Assembly: GCA_030631415.1 (NCBI GenBank)
Contig: DAOVLE010000021.1
Span: forward strand, 1 to 35,959
Length of the DNA: 35,959 bases
Direction of reading: 5' to 3'
Origin: JAAEQG01 sp023133475
Lineage (GTDB): Bacteria > Planctomycetota > Phycisphaerae > UBA1845
Below the pieces are notes generated by a model. That model did no database searches. It saw nothing but the letters and a program-made list of their open reading frames with translations, and was not told where the DNA came from. This document shows, in pieces, positions 31,552 through 35,959 of the stretch (position 1 is its first letter; each line of letters begins with the position of its first letter). A program made the translations under genes and the position numbers.

Positions 31552-31817
31552 TTTGGCACCTCCTCTCAGTTCAGCCCCGTGGGGGACCCTTTCAAGTTCT
31601 ACCCGTCTGTTGGGAAAAGCTGCATCATTTCCCTTCCGCAATATAGACTATATCCAGGCAGAATAGTTGCAAAAAAATAATAATTTTATCGAGATGTAAA
31701 CATTCAGCCAAGAAGGCGGGTGGAACCCGCCCTACACTCTCGCGTGCTCCCGGCGAGTTGCCTGGAATTATGGCGGGTGATATTGTGATTGGCCTGTAGA
31801 GATAAACCGCTAGCAGG
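31552..31817. promoter_or_regulatory. Divergent promoter region
   Basis: The gap between the minus-strand basic protein and the plus-strand glycosyltransferase. It contains an AT-rich block around 31640-31700 (AATATAGACTATATCC, then a run of A and TAATAATTTTATC) suitable for promoters in both directions, and a repeat D dyad at 31715-31735. Exact -35/-10 elements were not assigned. Confidence 0.45.
31715..31735. repeat. Repeat D dyad (21 bp), reverse orientation
   Basis: GGCGGGTGGAACCCGCCCTA followed by C, the reverse complement of the copy at 22905. The only copy here placed in a divergent gap, which argues against a purely terminator role. Confidence 0.7.
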
Positions 31818-33131
<1,314 letters not shown>

Positions 33132-33132
33132 T

Positions 33133-33195
33133 GTAGGGCGGGTTCTACCCGCCGCACGATGCCACAACGGCGGCGGCGGGTGAAACCCGCCCTAC
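33133..33195. repeat. Inverted pair of repeat D dyads
   Basis: GTAGGGCGGGTTCTACCCGC... at 33133-33153 and GGCGGGTGAAACCCGCCCTA... at 33175-33195, in opposite orientation, two bases after the glycosyltransferase stop. The convergent gene ends at 33366. Likely transcript 3'-end hairpins. Confidence 0.75.
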
Positions 33196-33333
33196 ATCTG
33201 TGATTACGCCGTTTTCTCAAATTTTCACGCTCCACGCGCTCCTTCTACACGCTCCCCTTCGGGTCGCCGCTAAACGTTGCGGACTTGTCGCCGCTAAACG
33301 TCGCGGTGATGTTTCCCATCCCTCATTTTCAAT

Positions 33334-33359
33334 TTTCCATTTTCCATTTTCCATTTTCC
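33334..33359 (-). repeat. Heptanucleotide tandem repeat (TTTCCAT)n, inverted relative to 33092
   Basis: Three full units of TTTCCAT plus TTTCC, preceded by TCATTTTCAAT, the complement of the ATTGA end of the 33092 array. It lies just before the stop codon of the convergent coiled-coil gene. Confidence 0.9.
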
Positions 33360-33365
33360 GTGTGG

Positions 33366-35609
33366 TCAATCGCGTCGCAGGCGTTCCTGGTTGTCGGGTA
33401 GCCCTATGTGCTTGACCACCGCCTCGTAGACTTCCTGGCATTTGTAGAAGAGTTTTCGGCCGGCTTGCTCGGCGCTGTCCACATAGAGGGCGTAGTGCCC
33501 GCGCCAGTCTTGTCGGTCCTTTTTCTTTTTGTCGAAACCGGCCTTTTTCTGGGCTTTGGGTGTTTTGCTGCGGTAGCTCCATCGCACGTTGGCGTAGGCT
33601 GAGCAGAGTGCGCCGGCGGTGATCCAATCCGCGCCGGCCTCCTCCAGGGAGCAGTCCCAGCCGAAGTCGGCCAGGGTCTCGGTGACCATGGTGTTGAGCA
33701 TGCCCTTTCGCTGCCCAAGGAGCGGCACCATCAGGTTCCCGGCATCGTTGGATTGGCGTGCGTTAATGGAGATGCTCATGGCTCCGCGTGCCGGTATGAT
33801 CAGCATTCTCGGTGAAAGTCGCACGGTGAGTTGGCGGTCACGTTTTTTGTTGGGGATCACGATGTGGTGAAACAAGTAGTGATCGGCATACTCGACGCGT
33901 TGGATGGCCCGGCGCACCGCCTTGCGGTTGTTGTAATTCGAGGAATCCGGCTCAAAAAAATCGCGGAGCACGAAATGCTGATATGGTGTTTTCAGTCGTG
34001 CCGCCAGGCGTGCGAGGCGTTGGATGAGCCGGGCTTCACGACGCACCACTTCCTCGGGCGAGAGGATTCTTTTGGCTTCGTTCATCTTGGCCTGTGCGGC
34101 GACAACCGCCTCTTTCATGCCCGGAATGAACTTGGTGTTGAGGCGTTCGAGCATCTGCTCCAGGCGTGCGATCACTGGGCGGGTATCGAGGAGTTCCCGT
34201 CGTGCGGCGGCCGCCTCCGTCTTCTTGCCCTGTTCCTTTAGCTCATTAAATTGCTCTTCGAGCTTCGTGCACTTCTCTTTCACCTCCTCGATCTTCAAGG
34301 AGAGTTCTCGCACCTTGTATTCGTAGAGTTCGGTTTTGGTGCAGATGAAGACCGCCTGTCGCCACACACGGTCCGCCTTCCATTGTTCGCTGCCGCGTTC
34401 GTTGAGTTCCAGTTGTTCATCGGGGCTTACGGTGGATTGTTCGTTGTAGATCGCCCGTATGTGCTCGTCGGCGTATACGACGTAGGTTTCCTCCATGGTG
34501 TTGCGCCACTGGTAGACATCTTCGGTGCAGTCGCGGATTATGAATTCGGATTTCCCAGGTGCGATCAACCCCGGGTGCACCGCGACCATGCCGTAGCGCA
34601 GCAAAGCGCGGGCGTATGGCTCATCGCTTTGGCCAAGCTTTCCGCCGGCGTAAAGCCACGCCACCTCTTCATACAGCTTCCAGAACAGTTCGCTCAAGAG
34701 AAGCTCGACGGCTTTCAATTCGCGCCCAGCCGCCAGGCGTGTGGCTTCGATGTCCGGATCGAGCGGTGGGAACTCCGCATCCTCGGAACGGGGCTCCCGG
34801 CGAAACCTGCTCAGCAGACCGCCCCTGGTGTTTTTCCGCTGCGTTTCAGCCTCGGCGAGACGGGCATGGTATTCCTCTTCGAGAGATTTGCACCGGTCGA
34901 TCCGCTGCTCTAAGCCCAGAGCATAGAATGTCCATCCAACCAGCGTCTGAGCATCGACCCCGTGGTGGGCGGTCAGCTTGCACAGCAGCTCTTCGGTGGA
35001 GAGGGACTCGGCGGTACGCGGCACAATATCATCGAGTTGGTTCCTGGCAGCCAGCAGGCGGATTTGCTTTATGCCCATTTCGAGCAATGTCCGATAAAGC
35101 CCCTTTGCAGCCTTCTCTTCCTCCTCCGCTTTCGCGGCGGCCTGCTCGGCAGAGTCTTCATCTGAACTCGAAGCAGACTCCCCGGTGGAAGCGTCAACCA
35201 GTTGACCATGCTTCTTTGTGAGTTGCTCCAGCGATTTCTGGAGGTTTTCGCCGGTGGGGATTCGGTTTAATTCCCGTTGTTGTCGTGAGACTTCAGAGCG
35301 CGTATCCGCGTTTCCCGGCAATGTGCTCAGCTTATTGCGCTGCTTTTCGAGCTTGAGCAACTGCTTCCAGAGAGTGAGGCGAATATCCACCGCCCGCGTC
35401 AACTGCTTCGGCAAGTCATAGTGCTGTTTTTGGGGCACCACCGGTTGCTCGTCAACGGCGGCACTTTCGTCAGCGTTCTCTTCAATCTCAGCCGTCGCCG
35501 CCGCCAGACCACCGGCAGCGATGGCGTCCTCCTGCATGGAATCAGGCTGGCGCACCGCTTCCGGCTTCTCGTTTACGCTCGTACCTGCTTGCTGAGTTCT
35601 GCTCGTCAT
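33366..35609 (-). CDS. Large coiled-coil-rich cytoplasmic protein of unknown function
   Basis: 747 aa from ATG at 35609, chosen because GAGGAG lies just upstream; in-frame ATG codons at 35633 and 35717 are less supported. No signal peptide or membrane segment. An acidic disordered N-terminus (1-60) precedes helical and coiled-coil stretches: about 75-150 ('LWKQLLKLEKQRNKLSTLPG'), 'AEQAAAKAEEEEKAAKGLYR', and 440-530 ('KIEEVKEKCTKLEEQFNELK'). A central globular part contains 'LYEEVAWLYAGGKLGQSDEP' and 'VYQWRNTMEETYVVYADEHI'. The C-terminal 200 residues include a basic, well-ordered region ('KKRDRQLTVRLSPRMLIIPA', 'RKGMLNTMVTETLADFGWDC', 'KKAGFDKKKKDRQDWRGHYA'). I do not recognise the family; possibly planctomycete-specific. 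Convergent with the glycosyltransferase. Confidence 0.8.
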   Translation of the reverse strand: MTSRTQQAGTSVNEKPEAVRQPDSMQEDAIAAGGLAAATAEIEENADESAAVDEQPVVPQKQHYDLPKQLTRAVDIRLTLWKQLLKLEKQRNKLSTLPGNADTRSEVSRQQRELNRIPTGENLQKSLEQLTKKHGQLVDASTGESASSSDEDSAEQAAAKAEEEEKAAKGLYRTLLEMGIKQIRLLAARNQLDDIVPRTAESLSTEELLCKLTAHHGVDAQTLVGWTFYALGLEQRIDRCKSLEEEYHARLAEAETQRKNTRGGLLSRFRREPRSEDAEFPPLDPDIEATRLAAGRELKAVELLLSELFWKLYEEVAWLYAGGKLGQSDEPYARALLRYGMVAVHPGLIAPGKSEFIIRDCTEDVYQWRNTMEETYVVYADEHIRAIYNEQSTVSPDEQLELNERGSEQWKADRVWRQAVFICTKTELYEYKVRELSLKIEEVKEKCTKLEEQFNELKEQGKKTEAAAARRELLDTRPVIARLEQMLERLNTKFIPGMKEAVVAAQAKMNEAKRILSPEEVVRREARLIQRLARLAARLKTPYQHFVLRDFFEPDSSNYNNRKAVRRAIQRVEYADHYLFHHIVIPNKKRDRQLTVRLSPRMLIIPARGAMSISINARQSNDAGNLMVPLLGQRKGMLNTMVTETLADFGWDCSLEEAGADWITAGALCSAYANVRWSYRSKTPKAQKKAGFDKKKKDRQDWRGHYALYVDSAEQAGRKLFYKCQEVYEAVVKHIGLPDNQERLRRD

Positions 35610-35746
35610 ACTCTCCTCAATTAACACTTCCATCGGCACGAGGTCCGTGAAAATCAACGCCCTTCCGGCGAATACCGGCATATTGCCGGGCAAAAAACAC
35701 GACAAAACATCCCACACAACCGATCAAGGTCCGCTAACCGGAGGGA

Positions 35747-35774
35747 ATGGAGAATGGAGAATGGAGAATTGAGA
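35747..35774 (+). repeat. Heptanucleotide tandem repeat (ATGGAGA)3 + ATTGAGA
   Basis: A 7-bp unit related to the ATGGAAA arrays at 33092 and 33334 (one base different), upstream of the coiled-coil gene. A shorter (ATTGAGA)2 array follows at 35885-35898. Confidence 0.88.
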
Positions 35775-35779
35775 ACGAC

Positions 35780-35815
35780 GGGTGGCCCATCGCTTTAGCG
35801 GTGGGGGACACGAAT
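35780..35815. repeat. Element A half copy (left arm)
   Basis: GGGTGGCCCATCGCTTTAGC then GGTGGGGGACACGAAT. Identical in this stretch to the left arm of the copy at 25300. No right arm follows. Confidence 0.82.
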
Positions 35816-35937
35816 GTTTGATACGATCGCAGCGCTTAGCCCGGATAATTCATGAACGCAGAGACGCAGAGAGCGCAGAGGAGAATTGAGAATTGAGAAT
35901 GGACGGTGTTTTTTCAATAAGCCCCTTGCCTCCGTTG

Positions 35938-35959
35938 CGCTAGGCCCGGCATTTATGCC
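35938..35959. repeat. Repeat C, copy cut by window end
   Basis: CGCTAGGCCCGGCATTTATG followed by CC at the last base, identical to the start of the copy at 29071. Confidence 0.8.

Larger units (their letters stand above)
35610..35959. other. Right-edge intergenic region packed with repeats
   Basis: No gene seen. It contains a (ATGGAGA)3-ATTGAGA array at 35747-35774, the left half of element A at 35780-35815, a purine-rich run with ACGCAGAGACGCAGAGAGCG at about 35857-35880, a short (ATTGAGA)2 array at 35885-35898, and the start of a repeat C copy at 35938-35959 cut by the window end. The promoter of the coiled-coil gene should lie at about 35620-35740. Confidence 0.7.

Overview
The window looks like a chromosomal segment of a Planctomycetota bacterium, probably a Phycisphaerae-type lineage. 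This is inferred from gene style: a lipoprotein with an Asn/Asp-rich linker, a very large secreted beta-helix/cohesin/PKD protein, a secreted Cys-rich tandem-repeat protein, generous intergenic DNA, and several families of palindromic intergenic repeats. No ribosomal marker is present, so the phylum call is inference only.

Layout. (1) 1-3568, minus: the N-terminal part of a giant secreted protein running off the left edge. (2) 3569-5507: about 1.2 kb without genes, a nested palindromic repeat, and a decayed IS4-type transposase. (3) 5508-5580: an initiator tRNA-fMet(CAT), followed by a terminator. (4) 5577-21170: a genomic island of about 15.6 kb. It is bounded on the left by the tRNA 3' end and on the right by a 38-bp direct repeat of that end (37/38 identical); an integrase remnant sits 186 bp inside the left end. 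(5) 21171-35959: ordinary chromosome with a TTG-started aminotransferase, an alpha/beta hydrolase, a Cys-rich repeat protein, an M23 peptidase lipoprotein, a membrane protein, a MATE transporter, a basic secreted protein, a GT4 glycosyltransferase and a 747-aa coiled-coil protein. The gaps between them are full of palindromic and 7-bp tandem repeats.

The island is the most unusual part. Two operons look intact: a Hachiman-type defence pair (HamA nuclease with D-E-K residues at 12853-13737, HamB Ski2-like helicase at 9381-12839), and a large GAF/GHKL sensor kinase whose stop overlaps the start of a receiver-domain protein by 4 nt (16512-19280 and 15907-16515). Nearly everything else is an internally deleted remnant: the integrase, a GHKL ATPase, an ATPase::DUF932-like chimera, ParB and HNR-repeat scraps, a winged-helix scrap, and a DUF4143 ATPase with a lost core and a nonsense codon. 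One remnant cluster is a bacterial ubiquitin-like conjugation operon. Its 73-aa ubiquitin-like protein is still intact and ends in Gly-Gly, followed by the front of an E2 and the back of an E1. The picture is a decaying integrative element in which defence or sensing genes have kept their reading frames.

Outside the island, the most novel structure is a two-layer repeat system. A palindromic element (A, about 82 bp, GGGTGGCCCA...TGGGCCACCC) is interrupted at its TAAA/TTTA site by a second inverted-repeat element (B, 95-119 bp, ends GGGGCTGTC/GACAGCCCC). The 4-bp target is duplicated in all three composite copies. Everything was read by eye; family names come from motif recognition and no database search was run.
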